Below, piece by piece: positions 34,696 to 48,681 of a DNA stretch of 64,000 nucleotides. Below the pieces are notes generated by a model that worked only from the letters and a program-made list of their open reading frames with translations, did no database searches and had not been told where the DNA came from. Every line of letters starts with the position of its first letter. Positions within the stretch are counted from its first letter, which is position 1. A program made the translations under genes and the position numbers. The stretch lies in the NCBI RefSeq assembly GCF_933775445.1, contig NC_065877.1:34422694-34486693 (forward strand), in the 5' to 3' direction. This DNA comes from Argentina anserina. Lineage: Eukaryota; Streptophyta; Magnoliopsida; Rosales; Rosaceae.

Positions 34696-36198
34696 CTATG
34701 GAGTAATGACACCAGAATTATCGGATGGTGCTTGTGTAGCTGATATTTTGATAATCTCAATTGAGCCTGAACCTGTCACCATACCTACTGGTGTATTTGT
34801 CCCCCCCTTCCCATGATACAGCTCTTCAAAATACGAATTCTCCCCCTGAAGAGCAGTATCGGAAGAGGAAAAATAGCTCATGTCCTCAAAGAAAGTAACA
34901 TCCATAGAGACATAGTACTTCCTAGTATGTGGATGGTAGCACCAGTATCCTTTCTGATGTCCTCCATACCCAACAAAGACACATTTAACAGCCCGTACAT
35001 CCAACTTAGACCGCTGGTGTTTTGAAAGATGGACAAAAGCAACACAACCGAAAACACGAGCAGGAAGATTATGAAAAGAGGGTAAGGAGACATGAGATGC
35101 AAACACCTCATATGGAACTTTTCCCTGAAGGACACGAGAGGGAAGACGATTAATAAGGTGGGCAGAAGTTATGACAGCATCACCCCAAAGGGACGGAGGC
35201 ATATGGGCACTAAAAAGAAGACACCGAGCCATATCAAGTAAATGACGGTTTTTTCTTTCAGAAACTCCATTTTGCTCAGGTGTGTAAGGACACGTGGTTT
35301 GATGAACAATTCCATGTGTGGTAAAGAACTCCTGAAAGACATGATTCACATATTCCCCCCCCCCATTATCAGAACGAAGAATTTTAACCGTGGTATTATA
35401 TTGTGTTTGGACATTGTTATAGAAGGCCTGAAAAGCTGGAAAAACCTCATTTTTAGTTTTGAGGAGAACAATCCATGAAAGACGGGTGCAATCATCAATA
35501 AATGAGACATAATACCGCATCCCGGACACAGTAGACTCTTTGGAAGGACCCCAAACATCAGAATGAATTAATTCAAAAGGAAAAGTACTTTTATTAGAAG
35601 TACTAGGAGAATAAGTAGACCGATGACTCTTTCCTAAAACACATGTCTCACAACGTAAGGAAGACTCATCCACACTAAAAAACAAAGTAGGCATGGATTT
35701 TTTCATAATACTAAAATATGGATGCCTTAAGCGATGATGCCATAACCAAACTTCACTTAGCTTGTCAGAAGTGGAGATTAAAGCGGTCCGAGACTGTGCC
35801 CCTGGTTTCTCCCCCGCATATGTCTGATCCAGATGAAACAACCTGCCCCTCAGATACCCCCGACCAATGAACTCCCCGGTGAGAAGATCCTGAAATATCA
35901 CATACATAGGAAAAAATGTCACAGAACACTTAGCATCAGCGTTCAATTGTGGGACAGATATCAAATGATGAGATAAAGCAGGTACATATAGCACATTGTG
36001 AAGTTCTATGGTGGGAGTAATACGAACTGACCCTTTTCCTAATACGGGGAATGCCTCACCATTAGCATTAGTAACATAGGGTACTGGTCGAGGAGACAAT
36101 ACGGTAAAATAAGATTTGTCATAAGTCATATGATCAGATGCACCCGAATCAATAATCCAAGTATCAAAACCAACAAAGGTAGAAATATTTAAAGCCAT
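34696..36198 (-). pseudogene. Copia element 1: aspartic protease, GAG-pre-integrase and integrase
   Basis: Protease active site IIDSGASDHMT at about residue 15; GAG-pre-integrase zinc region with LWHHRLRHPYFSIM and CETCVLGKSHR; integrase core from ELIHSDVWGPS, with YYVSFIDDCTRL, ILRSDNGGGEYVN, CPYTPEQNGVSERKNRHLLD (DDE residues within these) and LPSRVLQGKVPYEV. It ends at a TAG (about 34695), after which the same frame continues towards RT. Confidence 0.9.
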
Positions 36199-36422
36199 AC
36201 CAATTTTGCCACGACCAGCTATGGATGGGTAGGTACTGCCCCTCCTGCGGTATGATGATCATGTCCAACCACACCATAGAGATCGGGATCCTGGAAAATT
36301 TGAATAGCTGCTTTTGCTGGGGGATGATAACTCGGTTTCTTAGGCCGAAGGTGTGGATACAGCTTCCAACAGGTTGCACGAGCATGGGTAGTACTATGAC
36401 AATAAGAGCAAGGAGGGCGGGG

Positions 36423-37211
36423 CTAATTCCCGAAGCCTGGTGGTGGTCCTTGCTGATGAAGTGGAGCTGGAGGGACCCGCTGAAAGGGTGAGGCAGGAAA
36501 GCGAGCACGAACAGTAAGGCTGGAAACTTCAACTTGTGTCTGATGAAGACTCTCTTGATGAGATTCATCCTTCCGGATATATGTGAAAGCTGCAATGAGG
36601 CTAGGGGGTTCGGTTTGTCGGAGTAATTCTCCTTTCGCATTGTTATGTTTGGCATCAAGTCCTTTCAGGAAATGGTGAACTCGTTCAAGCTCCTTCTCAC
36701 GTTGGTACCAAACAATATCCTCCTGATTCTTGATCATGCAAGGACGTTTCATATCAATTTCAGCCCAGACATTCTTTAGTTTAGTGAAATATTGCGCAAC
36801 CGGTTGCCCATCTTGTTGTATTGCCAAAGCGGTGCACATTAACTCATGAACTTGGATGAAATCAGAGTCATTAGTGTATAAATCTTCAAGTGTTTGCCAT
36901 ATAGCCTGCGCAGTATCACATGCCTCCACCAGATCAACTATTTCTTCATTCATAGCTTTCCACAAGACGGACATCACAAGGCCGTCATCGTCGTCCCATT
37001 TAGTGTAGGCAACAATATCATCTGCACTAGGCGCCTTAGTAACTCCGGTGACATGCCCCATTTTGTGCATGCCTTGAAGATGAGCCGCCATAATTCGCTT
37101 CCATTTTCGGAAATTGGTCTCATTGAGCTTAGTTCCTCCAAATGACCCATTGTCGGAACTCTTGACAGATACTTCAAATTTCGGAACATCAGCTTCGTCT
37201 CCAGAACCCAT
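36423..37211 (-). pseudogene. Copia element 1: gag
   Basis: ATG at 37211. UBN2-type gag core: KLNETNFRKWKRIMAAHLQG, AIWQTLEDLYTNDSDFIQVH, QPVAQYFTKLKNVWAEIDM and RVHHFLKGLDAKHNNAKGEL. It ends at TAG after GFGN; the same frame then carries the CCHC knuckle C-SYC-HSTTH-ARATC at about 36410-36360, so the stop cuts the nucleocapsid off. Confidence 0.88.
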
Positions 37212-37503
37212 TGAAAATTAGAAAACGAAGAAAAAAAAACTGTCGAGGGTGTACGTGCACTGTCGGTGAACCTACACTGACAACAAATATCACCAACTTG
37301 AACCGGATCGGGTCGGGTCAGATCTTGGACCGGGTCGGGTCGAATCCGGGTCGGGTGAAAATTTTCGGATCCAACAAATCTCTGGATGAAATATTATCAA
37401 TAGCTTCTCCTTTATACCTTCTCTGGTTGGGTTGAATAAGATCTGATCCAACAAACTTCAGAGAGGATGCAGCGGTGCTGGTGGAGGGGAGCAGCGTGCT
37501 TGA

Positions 37504-38193
<690 letters not shown>

Positions 38194-38278
38194 CGGTATG
38201 TTGAAAGAGAAGATGGCAAGCTTGCACAAACACGCAAGGAATGGAAAAACAAAAAAACCCAGAAAGGAGCAGAGCAAT

Positions 38279-38290
38279 GCTCTGATACCA
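38279..38290 (-). other. Primer-binding site of copia element 1
   Basis: The minus strand reads TGGTATCAGAGC, complementary to the 3' end of plant initiator tRNA-Met, directly inside the 5' LTR. It fixes the orientation of the element. Confidence 0.92.
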
Positions 38291-38429
38291 ATTAGAAACA
38301 AGGTAAGTATTTTCCTTAATCACAATATGAATGTATACAACATCAAACTAACTTATATATAAGCTAACTACAAGTGCTTCCTTGATTTCCTCCATGAAGT
38401 TAATCATGCTGCACTAACACGCACTAACA
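38291..38429 (-). repeat. 5' LTR of copia element 1 (139 bp)
   Basis: Same sequence as 32640-32840, apart from a missing internal stretch and a shorter cactaaca run. Confidence 0.88.
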
Positions 38430-38434
38430 GAGTG
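38430..38434. other. Right target-site duplication of copia element 1 (GAGTG)
   Basis: Identical to 32635-32639. Confidence 0.85.
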
Positions 38435-40234
38435 CATAACAGAGAAGCTTTACATTTTCAGGCAAATATAGAAAAGCAGCAAAACACTAAAAGTTTATAT
38501 GTAAGGTAACATGAGTTACATAGAGAGATTATTTGGGCCCATTTCATTTCAGTATCTGAAGCTTTAGAGTTATGTTCCTGTCTTTTTCCAGGGAAAAATG
38601 AAACAGAGTTAGCTTAGTTTGAAGGGCCCTAGTAAGAGTTACCTTATTTTTTCTTTTCAGGTTAGATTTATGTCCTACAAATATCGGTCCAAGTCTTCAG
38701 TTCTGTTAGGCTGGCGTTTTTTGGATGTCTAAGAACAGTTTGGCTTGTTGGAGGTTTATCGAGGAGTGAGGGAGAGACAATGGGGAAAGTGCGCGGCGGA
38801 GATACGAAGATTTTTAAAACCTCCTCAGGTGATCATTCCATGAAGAACAACCAATGCAGTGTGTTTCAAATTCAGGAAGAATTATATTGAAAAACTAAAG
38901 AATAACAAGAACTTATATCCAGAGCAAGGTAAGAAATAAAGGAAGAACATACGAAGAACGATGAAGAGAAAAACTAAGGCAAAAATGCAACTTACAGTTG
39001 TGAAGAGGTGCTGCACTCAGGATACAAATCTATATATAGAGAGTCGGGAAAGTCGTTCTGGAGGAAGAGCTTGATTCAATAATAGTTGGTTCCGCGAGTG
39101 GGTGAGGATATATAAATATAATAAACTGTGATCAAGTTCACTAATGCTGATTTGTGTGTGAGTGCTCGTATGCTCATTTGTGTGTGTGAGGAAAAATAAA
39201 TATAATAAACTGTGATCGATCAAGTTCACTAATGCTCATTTGAAAGTTCACTTCTCATTTGTGTGTGAGGATATATAAATATAATAAACTAAAAGTTCAC
39301 AAATTTTTTCAACTGCTGCGAATTATAAAAGGGCTTCAGTTGGAAATGTCCAATGACTCCAATCTATCCATAAGAAGTCAAGAACCAAACGGTTCTATTT
39401 TACCAAAAATCCATAGGAGACGACCGTAATTTTTCCTGCATGAAATTTTTCGACACCTGATTTTGGCTTGTACACATGGGACTTTTGGCCAAGCAATGTT
39501 TGCGCTGTAGACCATTTCATTGTTCAATGTATGATGGAGAACGTTCTAAGCGCCTTCGCTCCGAGAGCTGTGAAAATCTGAAATATGTCCAAAAATTAAA
39601 AATTAAAAATGATCGACTGTGAAAAGGTTTCCAACTGTAAAAGTTTAACTGTTTGATGTCTGGATGAGTTGTTTTTAAGTCCCTAGAAAATGGTCCTTCC
39701 AATTACTTGATTCTAAAAGATGAAAAAAAAAAATTCTGAAGTCTTGTCAAGTTTAGATTGGTTGATTTCTTCATTGCTGCAAATTTTTGGTTAGTTTTGG
39801 TCTAGTTAAAATGAGACATTAACCAAAAAAAAAAGTTAAAATGAGACATTGGCTTAGTTCCCCTCTGCTGTAATTTTTCATCTTCATTGATATCTTACCA
39901 GTCAGTCAGATGTTGATTTCTTCTCCATCCTGTTTGGCCAAAAAAGAAAGTTCATACCATGGTCAATTTCTCAATGACTCGACTCTGATATATAAGGGTA
40001 TGGAGATTTTGTTATCACCTGTTCTGCAGAACACCCATAACAATCGAAATATAATTAAATTCAAGGTAGAATGGATAACCAAATCGTGCTCAAATATAAT
40101 CTATTCGATCAGAACAGCTCTATCACACTCTTGAGTCTTGCAGCAATGTTACACTTTTCAGTTCAGCATCACTTTTCTATGAACTTATTATATGATTCAT
40201 CATACAAGTACACTAATTGAATGAATGATCTCCT
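38435..40234. other. Gene-free interval 3' of the DUF863 gene
   Basis: AT-rich, with no coding signal. Contains the three-fold imperfect repeat at 39104-39300 and several A-rich runs. Confidence 0.45.
39104..39300. repeat. Imperfect tandem repeat, three units of about 60-90 bp
   Basis: Each unit holds taaatataataaact, then aagttcactaatgctcat (or a variant), then atttgtgtgtgag. Units vary by indels. Confidence 0.75.
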
Positions 40235-43028
40235 TTATTTTTGAGAAACAGGACTATAAATCGGATATCTCTGCCGCGGTGGACGCCTTGTCCTCTTACC
40301 CCAGCCTGTCACTGCCGTATTTCTTTCCTCAGGCTCCTGCAGCAACACACATTGAGGCTGCTGCTCCATCTGAGGCTGACTAACTCCTCCCTGTACAGTA
40401 CTAGTAGGGGATAGTGTGCAAGTTCCCAAACGCTTCCTCCCTCTTCCCCCGCTAGGCTTACCAGCATTTTTCTGTGAAAAACCAGACTGCCAGCTACCAC
40501 CACTTGATCTAATTGACCCTTCAAATGTTTGAAGATCGTCAGTCACCTCATTTCTTGACAAACAAGCAATACCAGGGAGAACGTCCCTCTGGAAATCCTT
40601 CCTTTGCCTCCCTCTCCTCGTCTGGCCCCTTTGTGGCCGCTTTGACAATGACATTTCTTCTTTTGGGTTTTCCGGGGCCACATTGCAGCAATGATCTATC
40701 TTGGTTTCTGCCATATTTAATGTCATGTACTCAAAGTAATCCATTGAGTTCAGAGAGGAATCTTCATCCGTCTGTCCAAGATTTTGTTCGTTTGAAGAAG
40801 CTATTTCTGCAAACCACAGAAGGGAGTTGTCAACGACAGTCACATCTCCTTCACGGCAAGAGCTTATTTGGTCAAGACAATGTGCAGCATTTTCTTGCAT
40901 CGTATGAGCTTGTGATGAGATGGCAACCAGAGCCTTAGCCGCAACGCTAATTAGGCCATCATGAGCCTCTTCTTTACATTTTTTTTCCTCAGAAACTTCT
41001 CCAACATTGACATCTCCTGCAACTATTACTGCTGCCTGCACATCTATTGGAGTTTCTTCTTCAGTTAAACATCTGTTCAAGTCTATTTGATGCCCTGCGT
41101 GAGCTTTGTCATTCTGTGCTTCGAGTTGCTCTCTACACATAAGTGGTGCATGATCATGAATTGCATCGCCTTTAACAAACCCAACTTTAACAGAAATGTC
41201 ATTGTCAACTGCTGAAGCAACAGGACCTTTACAAAGTGAAGCAGATTCAAGCCAATGCAATCTTCCTTGTGGGGCTTCTTGGTTCCCCAGTCTCTGGACA
41301 AATTTATTATCATGCACATAAGTTGAAGGCTTTGCATCCGGCCTGCAACCTCCACTCGAATAGTGCCACTGAGCAGCATTTGGTGTAAAACCATCTGCAT
41401 AGGGGAAGCCTACGCTGATTAGAGGCTTATAACTTTGTAATTCATTGCTCTCAATCTTGGTACGAAAGCAGACACCATTCTGGTGTGACAGTTCACCTTT
41501 CAGACCTGGAGTTGATGATATGGAATTGCAATCTAAAAGCAATCTCTCAATGGTAACTTCAGGTTTCTGCTGCAACATAATTGAAGCCCTATTAGAGCGT
41601 GTGGAGGTAAAACTGTTCGCTTGAACTGATGTCCAGTTGTTGCTCAAGCTGCTAGGAGGTCCTGCCCAAGTAGGAAGCGACTCGGAAATGGTTGCCGCAT
41701 AAGACTTAGAAGCCTCAGCAGATGACTTTAAATCTCTGTCTGATATTTCTATACCGAAAATTGTCCTCTTGGCAGGCTCACATGCTTTCCTAGCTTCAGT
41801 ATATGATGGTTCACAAGGCTTCTTAGAATCTGGAAGGCCAAAGCTTCCACCAAAATAAGTTTTTGTTTGATCTGAAATGACACCATATATTCTATTAGAT
41901 TAACTCTGCAGACACTTCAGAGAAACCTACTGATGAGGTACATTTTTAGAGATTGAAACAAACCAAGTCCTCGATGAAAAAGAAACAAGAAATCAAAAAA
42001 CTAAATTCTTACCCTCCTTGGGAGCATTTGTTAACCATTCCCTTTGGTTGCTTTCATTCTTCAAATGCAGAGTACTAACTCCTCCATCCTTTCCCAACTG
42101 TGGATTCTCTGGAAACTTCTTTGGAAAAGGCCAGACACCTTTGTACACGTTCGTTGAGGCAGACATTTTGTCAACCTGAATGGATTCATTTAGAGTGGTC
42201 ATATAGCTTCTCTCTAAATACAAACCAGAGCTCAAAGGACCACTGTTATTGCTAGATGCTTCAGCATAGCGATTAAATAACACTTTAGCTTCATTTCTCC
42301 TGATATGAGGATAAGTTTCGGTTGCTGGTCCCAATAATACTCCTTCTGGTTCTCCATCGCTGATATATTCATCAGCAGGAAGTTCCAGGTTGAACAATCT
42401 CCTATGGAGCTTTTTGACTCCACTTTGGTTGGGGCCACAACTGGTTGGCTGGGTGTTTGCAATAGAAATACAATATGATTGGCTGCTAATACCAGTAGTC
42501 GACATAGATGGTTTATGATAATCGGAACCAACCAAGGGAAAACCAGATGAAAAAAGAGGTAGTTGTGATGCCGCTGCTGCTTTTTGATGTTTGAGCACCT
42601 CTTTGCTTTTTATCTCATCCATCAAGTCCTTTTGCCTTTTATAAAGACGATGAAGTTCATTGAGCTGGAAACAAAATCACAGATAAACATGTTCAAGTAT
42701 TAGATAACTATCTTGTGGGTACAGAAATTAGAGATATGTTGACAAGTTCTGATTTCAGAGCCAACAAAAAAAACAAAGTTTGTAGAAAATAGACCTGATG
42801 TTTGAACATAGATTCATGCTTTAATATCATTTGCTTCACTTGTTCCTTACTGCATTCATGAAATCCATCAACAACTAGCCTCGTCGAGAGTATGTCATGG
42901 TGTTGCCCATTCTTCAAGGTTTTGTTCTGGTGGAGTAGGGACCATCCACCATGGCCAACATTGCTAGTTAGAGTCGGTATGGTATAATATCCTGGTAGAT
43001 ACATCTTTGACTGTATTTCAGTTCCCAT
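40235..43028 (-). CDS. DUF863 family protein (plant-specific, function unknown), 3 coding exons
   Basis: Exons 43028-42795, 42664-42013 and 41871-40235, in phase, for 840 residues. The N-terminus MGTEIQSKMYLPGYYTIPTL, followed by a Lys/His-rich region and KQMILKHESMFKHQ then LNELHRLYKRQKDLMDEIKS, is the DUF863 signature (short coiled coil). The middle includes LFNLELPADEYISD and repeats of acidic and Ser-rich text. The C-terminal third has KRPQRGQTRRGRQRKDFQRD and a Gly/Arg-rich basic stretch GRGRKRLGT, ending RRPPRQRYPIYSPVSQK, consistent with a nuclear protein. The ATG at 43028 is chosen because a leader-intron acceptor (CTGCAG) ends just before it. The frame is intact, unlike the partial copy at 25873-27597. 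Confidence 0.9.
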
Positions 43029-44110
43029 TCCTGCAGTTGGCCCAAAAACATTGCCAAATCGGTTCAGATGTAGAGAGAAGTACTAAACTTCTAAAATTCA
43101 CTGATAGAAACAGAATACTCAGTATCTTTTACCAAAACAACCAGCAGACCTAAAATATGGTCTAACAAGAGACCAAAAATCAATGCTGAGTGGAATCAAT
43201 AACAGAAAACTGTCTAACTGAACAAGCAGTAGTCTTTGCTCAAAGATCAGCAAGATTCCACATTCCTTTTCTCTCCATTAGTGCACTGAAACTACCATCT
43301 TCATTCAAAACCACAAAAAAAAGAAGAAGACAATTTCGTTATCTAATCGTATGCACAATTGATAGAAAATTAGAAAAAGCATTCATTTTTAGTCAAAACC
43401 ATTAACTATACGTCCGGGTTGGGTAGATCTTCGACCAATCTTACTAACATCTGAAAAGGGAATAAAATATCATCTAAACCCTACTGCAGCTCAAGATTAC
43501 CAAATTCGCAACTTATTGTCCATCTTGTGACCAAAAGAGTAAATATATATTTTTTTCATTTGACCATGAACTCAGCTAAAATCATATATGATTCTCAGAA
43601 ATGAACAATATTTAGTCTCAACCAACAAATAATTTCCAGAAATGTACAGGTGTTGAAAGCAATACTGAACATCCAGCTAGATAGTCCCTTCAGACCGGCA
43701 CAGAGAAACCCAAAAAGGAATAAACTTGGCTAATCAACATCAGAAGATAACAAAGAAATCAAAACTTGACCAATTACCCAAATCAATGTTAATGTATTGG
43801 CTGAAGATATCAAAAGAGCAACCAACAAACCAGAGAGATAGACAGAATCAAACCCAACAGAAGCATCAAATTCTAAATAAAGACACAAAATTTAGAATAT
43901 ACCTCATATGGTGAATTGGTGATCCTCCTATCTAAGCTGTCCGAGAACCAGAACAGAAAGACAAACAGTGAATACAAGCCAAACAAGGAAGTGGGCACTT
44001 CTCTACTGCCATTGAAGATTGCAGATGAAAACTTAGCCTAATTATCCCCAGACAGAAGAATATCCAGAAAGAGAGAAGAGCAGTTTTGTTTCAGATCTGC
44101 TGGGCCAGAA
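43029..44110 (-). other. 5' leader and leader intron of the DUF863 gene
   Basis: The minus strand shows a donor (TATGAG|GTATAT) at about 43910 and an acceptor (CTGCAG) at about 43034, implying an intron of about 875 bases inside the leader. The first exon probably lies at about 43911-44110. The segment 43210-43318 is shared with the duplicate at 27507-27597. Confidence 0.5.
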
Positions 44111-47023
44111 TCTAATGAGAAAATAGAGGGATCCCACATCCCAAACACAAGAAAATCTTTCCTACAAATGACTTCAATTTTGTCAACTTGTGGTCTGCCA
44201 TTATTCTAAATATTTATATATATAAATAGATAAAATCAAAGAATACATCTTTGCTTCACCTATGGCCTTGGTTTCAATGATTTCTCTCTAGTCTCTACCC
44301 CAATATAATAAATTACTTTTCTTTTCTGGGTTTTTCAAGATGTGAAAGATAGCCCATTTTCTTCCACATTTTTATTTTTCTAGATTCTCTCCATGGTTTT
44401 TGGGTAACTCAATATTATAATGTAGGGGGAAGTACTTAAAAAGATGTAGACACCTGGGTTTTACTGACGCAACCCTAACAGTTTCCTAATGTGGCTCAGA
44501 CCCTACTTCCTTGGACCTTTCTAAAACCCCACGCGCGCGTGTTTCTCGCAGGATAAGATTTTCCTTTGTCTTTGCCAAGTACATGGTTGTACGAGGACGA
44601 CGTCGGCTGTCGGAGAGTCTTATCCGTGCGCCTCCTCTAGCGCGTGGGGATTACAATTTTACAAAATCAAAATCTTTTTCACTGCTTGAAGACTTGAACC
44701 AGATTAGATAGACAGTAAATTGGAATATGCATTGGAGTTACGTTGCAATTATGCAAAGGGGAAAATAGAGACTGTTTTGTTGGGTATTGGATTTGTTTTT
44801 GTTGTTCTTCCAAATTTGATTGGATTATTCTTCCATTTGTATAGGTCAACTGGAATATTTGGGGGATGAATTTTGTTATACGTTTATATTACATCATGGC
44901 TATTATGGTACATAAGTATTAGGATAATGATATTTAGATTCTCTTTATTGGTTTTTGATTGTTCACAATGTTGTTCAGACGTTGACGTTTTAACTATAAT
45001 GCTCCATGACAACCAAGATGGGTTCTTATCTTCATTATCTTCTGGAAACGTAGAGCTGGGTCTAATCATTTAACTAATCACTCATTTATTGGTTTCCAAT
45101 CTTTTATCATTTATTTTTATTGTGTTGAGCTGCTTTGCTCAAATTAACAACTTACGTAAATTGTGACGTCTATAATTGCGTAAGGATTTATTAATTAATC
45201 AACCTAAAAATAAATTTACTTATCATATATTCTCAGATTAAATATGTATTTGGTATCATAATTTAGTTCCATTGTCTAATCTGAAATTTGTTTCTCTTTT
45301 AAGAGAAAGACTAGGATGACCTAGAGTCAGAGGCAAGCACAATGGTACTTGGAGTACTGTTAGTAAAAAGGAAATACGCACTAAGTATTGCATCTATAGA
45401 AAAAATACCATTCTTCATATCTAGTTTGACCTGTATATAAGTATATTAGTATACATGTTACTTCGTTACAACACATGGTATTCCTTTCTTGTCCAAAAAT
45501 CATATACCTTTCTTGTATGCACTGTGCAGGGTGTAATTTATCGTCATTAGTTAGAAATAGCACATAATCTTGGAAGGAAATCTTCCAATCATCGGAATCA
45601 TCAAACGGCCAGTTCATCAAATAAATGTGAAGGACATATTTCAAGATAACGAGTCACATTAGCTAGCTAGATGAGTTGGTTTACATTTATTCACGAAACA
45701 GAAAATGACATGACATGCATATTAATTATGAAGAAATCCATTCACTTAATTAGATGGTTTTACATCTACTAAACAGAACATGACCAAAGATCAACCTTCT
45801 TTACGTACTAAGTTTGAGCTTATGATCTTCTCTTTCTCATCTGCTGCTGCTGCTGCTTCAATGCAACTTTGTTTACGTACGACTTCAACCATATTTCTTC
45901 GACCTATTTAATCTACTGTTTCGCCCTTACCAGCTTACAGGTAGACAGTGTCTTCTGACTCTTCTCCACAATTATTACCCACCTCATCCGCAAACATATA
46001 TGCTATAAATACACTGCAACTGTAGACTTGCAGAAGAAGATCGAAGTTCATAAATTTGTTTATGTGTGGGTGTGCAGAGTTACATAAGCATGGATGTGCA
46101 TGAAAGCTGAGATGCTGGTCCTAAGATTTGGTACACAGTATTTTTAAAGCCAGAAGCTTATTTGTACACTACTGCCCAACTGCCTGTATGGAACATGGTC
46201 AGTTAGTTTCTTTGTAACAGAAGCCAACCTCTCTTGAAGTTCTTACCTAAGAATTTGCGAGTCAGGTACACAATCCAGAGTTGAATTTTCTGTAACAAAA
46301 AAATGGTCCACAATTTCATGTTCACTAATACTCATATTTATTTGACCCAAAAAACAAAACTAATACTTGTATAGTTGTATTTGAACACTATTTCTGTCGA
46401 GTAAAATGAATCTTTATCATCTTCTTTTTAAGAAAGAAAATCAAAAAATTGAGACCTGAGATCCATGGTGAGGAATTGCTTGAATTGAACATAAACAAAA
46501 TTAAATCTGAATATCCCAGACATATATACAGTAGTATTACTTCTAGTATATGCAACGAGATAAACAATGTTTGACCCCAAGAATAGGCATACATATCAAC
46601 CCTCCACATAGCTTTTTATGTGGAGATGTAGCCCGAACACTACTACTGTTCGACAAACTTAACAAAAACTCTACAATACATGATGTTTTTTTTCCAACTA
46701 AGATTTGGCTGATCTGCAACATCTGCAACACACTTGAGTTTTTTCACTTCTTAAAAATTATTTTCAACAATCTTGTTCTTAAGATTTCTTAGCGCATTGC
46801 GTAGATTAACTCATAGGACGTGAGAAGCAAATAAAGCAGATTATCTTTCGAAAGTTCACTAACTTTCTAGAGATGCAAATTGATCATTACGAAGTTCATT
46901 GATCGGAGTTAGTACACTACAAATTTTAAGACAAACCTTTCACAAATGAGAAGAATGGAATTTGTACGTGTACATACAGTTTAACCGATTAACATAAGTT
47001 ACATTAGATAACGATTAACGATT
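44111..47023. other. Gene-free interval of 2.9 kb
   Basis: AT-rich. The 44500-44690 patch is more CG-rich but shows no protein resemblance. No terminal repeats, LTRs or RNA genes were recognised. Confidence 0.4.
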
Positions 47024-47995
47024 TCAGCGGACCTTTCTACGGCCCATAATCCCAAGAACCTTCTCCCAAAGCCCATCACTTCCCACATGAGTAAAGTCAA
47101 TTACACTTGGGCTACAAGCTGCCACAGTCCAATACCCAGCACTTATCTCATGCTTCAATTGCTCCTTTTCCCACCCACAATATCCATCAAAGAACCTAAA
47201 GTCCCCAAGCCCTACCATATTCCTCTCCACCATTTCAGCTGCACAACCCACACTTTCCTTTGTGCCATAATACAATCCCTTCATCACCTCATCAAAAACA
47301 CCACTTTTCCCAACTCTATCACCACCCTTCTTGGGCCTAACCAAGAACAACCCTTCCTCCAAAGGCCCACCAAAGAACAGCGGCCTATCAGAGAATGTCC
47401 CGGCAACATCTAACGCCGTCGATCTTGTCTCCTTGATCGACATTAGTGAGGGTCGGTTCAGTATAATGCCGGACGGGCCCAAAGGCCCAGTGGACATAAC
47501 CAAGATAACTGTCCGTTCGAAAATATGGACCCCGTCGAGCTTTTCGGTGGCCAGGAGTAGGCAGCCTCTTTCGGGCTCGTTGATAGTGTCGGCCCACCTG
47601 TCACCAACAGTGATGGACTGTGGTTGATCCACCACTGTATCTAGATCAGCAACTGAGGAAGTAGGCAATTTGGGGAGTGCTACTTTCTCTGCAGCTACTA
47701 GTTTTGCTCTAAATGATCGTCAATCGGTGTCGTTGGAAGGTTTGTGGTCATCACCGGACGGTGAAGATGACTCCATTCGGAAACCTATGATTTGACAAAC
47801 ACTCATGAGTCATGAAACCAATGCATGAAAAAAAGAAGCAGGAAGTACTATTTGAAAAAAAAAAAACAACTTACATGCCATCGAAGATGAAATGCCAACT
47901 TTTTTGCTTTGAAATTGAGTAGAATTTCTCTTGGGGAAAGTAGCAGACTCCAAGGTTTTGGTGAAGGAGTTTGAGGCAAGGAAACAAGCTTCCAT
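47024..47995 (-). pseudogene. AlgH/UPF0301 (DUF179) protein, plastid-targeted type, with one in-frame TGA
   Basis: Two exons, 47995-47875 and 47784-47024, in phase, for 293 codons. Exon 1 (MEACFLASNSFTKTLESATF, Ser/Thr-rich, basic) looks like a chloroplast transit peptide. Exon 2 has RSFRAKLVAAEKV, the UPF0301 domain with DTINEPERGCLLLATEKL, ILVMSTGPLGPSGIILNRP, GTFSDRPLFFGGPLEEGLF, KGLYYGTKESVGCAAEMV, FRFFDGYCGWEKEQLKHEI and GYWTVAACSPSVID. Codon 62 (47722-47720) is TGA, just before RSFRAKL, where the relatives I recall have Trp (one base change from TGG). No other lesion was seen. The biochemical function of plant UPF0301 proteins is unknown. It may be a null allele, a young pseudogene or a sequence error. 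Confidence 0.85.
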
Positions 47996-48681
47996 GTCTA
48001 GTTCTTTTCTGCTCTACTTTCTTCGCTCTTCTGAGTTTTGATGGGTGATCAAAGGTTCAAAGCTGGCAAGGAATAAAGAGCAAAATGATTCTGATATATA
48101 CAATATGTTAGGCAAATGTGCACCACATGAGTTGTGTTTGATCCAATCCCATTATTCATATCCCATCCCAATCCATGTTGGAGGTCTCTTTTAGCTTCCA
48201 AAGTATGGGCCAGTGGATATGTCATTACACTTGGCACAAGAGAACAAAGACCTAGTCCTTTTTTCTGGGTGATGACCCGTGATCCTCATGCCCAGGCATT
48301 TGTGCAGCTCTTGTTTCCCATAAAGTCTGAAACACCAACTAGTGATTAGTGATTTATCATAATTTCAAGAACACGGTTACATTCTTGAGCAAACTGTAGA
48401 ATTTTTTTTGGTAAATATAAATAATTTCATTGACAAATTAAGGTAAGGTTCCAACCAAATCAGCCAGAATGATCAGTGACACAGTAAGGCAGTAACAAAT
48501 CATCCTGGCAATTGAAGATGGTTACATGAGCAAGAACCAGATCACCCCCTTCTATATATCAAGTTATCAACAGGTAAACATAAATATTCTTACACTATAT
48601 TGGTGAGAAGTTTCTCTTTTTCGCCAATGTAAGAGGCTTGCAGAAGTGTTTGTTGAGTGCACCTACTCTAATGGTAATACA
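47996..48681. other. Gene-free interval
   Basis: Upstream region of the UPF0301 gene and 3' region of the PPR locus. No coding signal. Confidence 0.4.

Noticed and set aside
44511..44711. Small Arg-rich open frame
   Set aside because: No homology, no splice or start context, and lies in a gene-free AT-rich interval.
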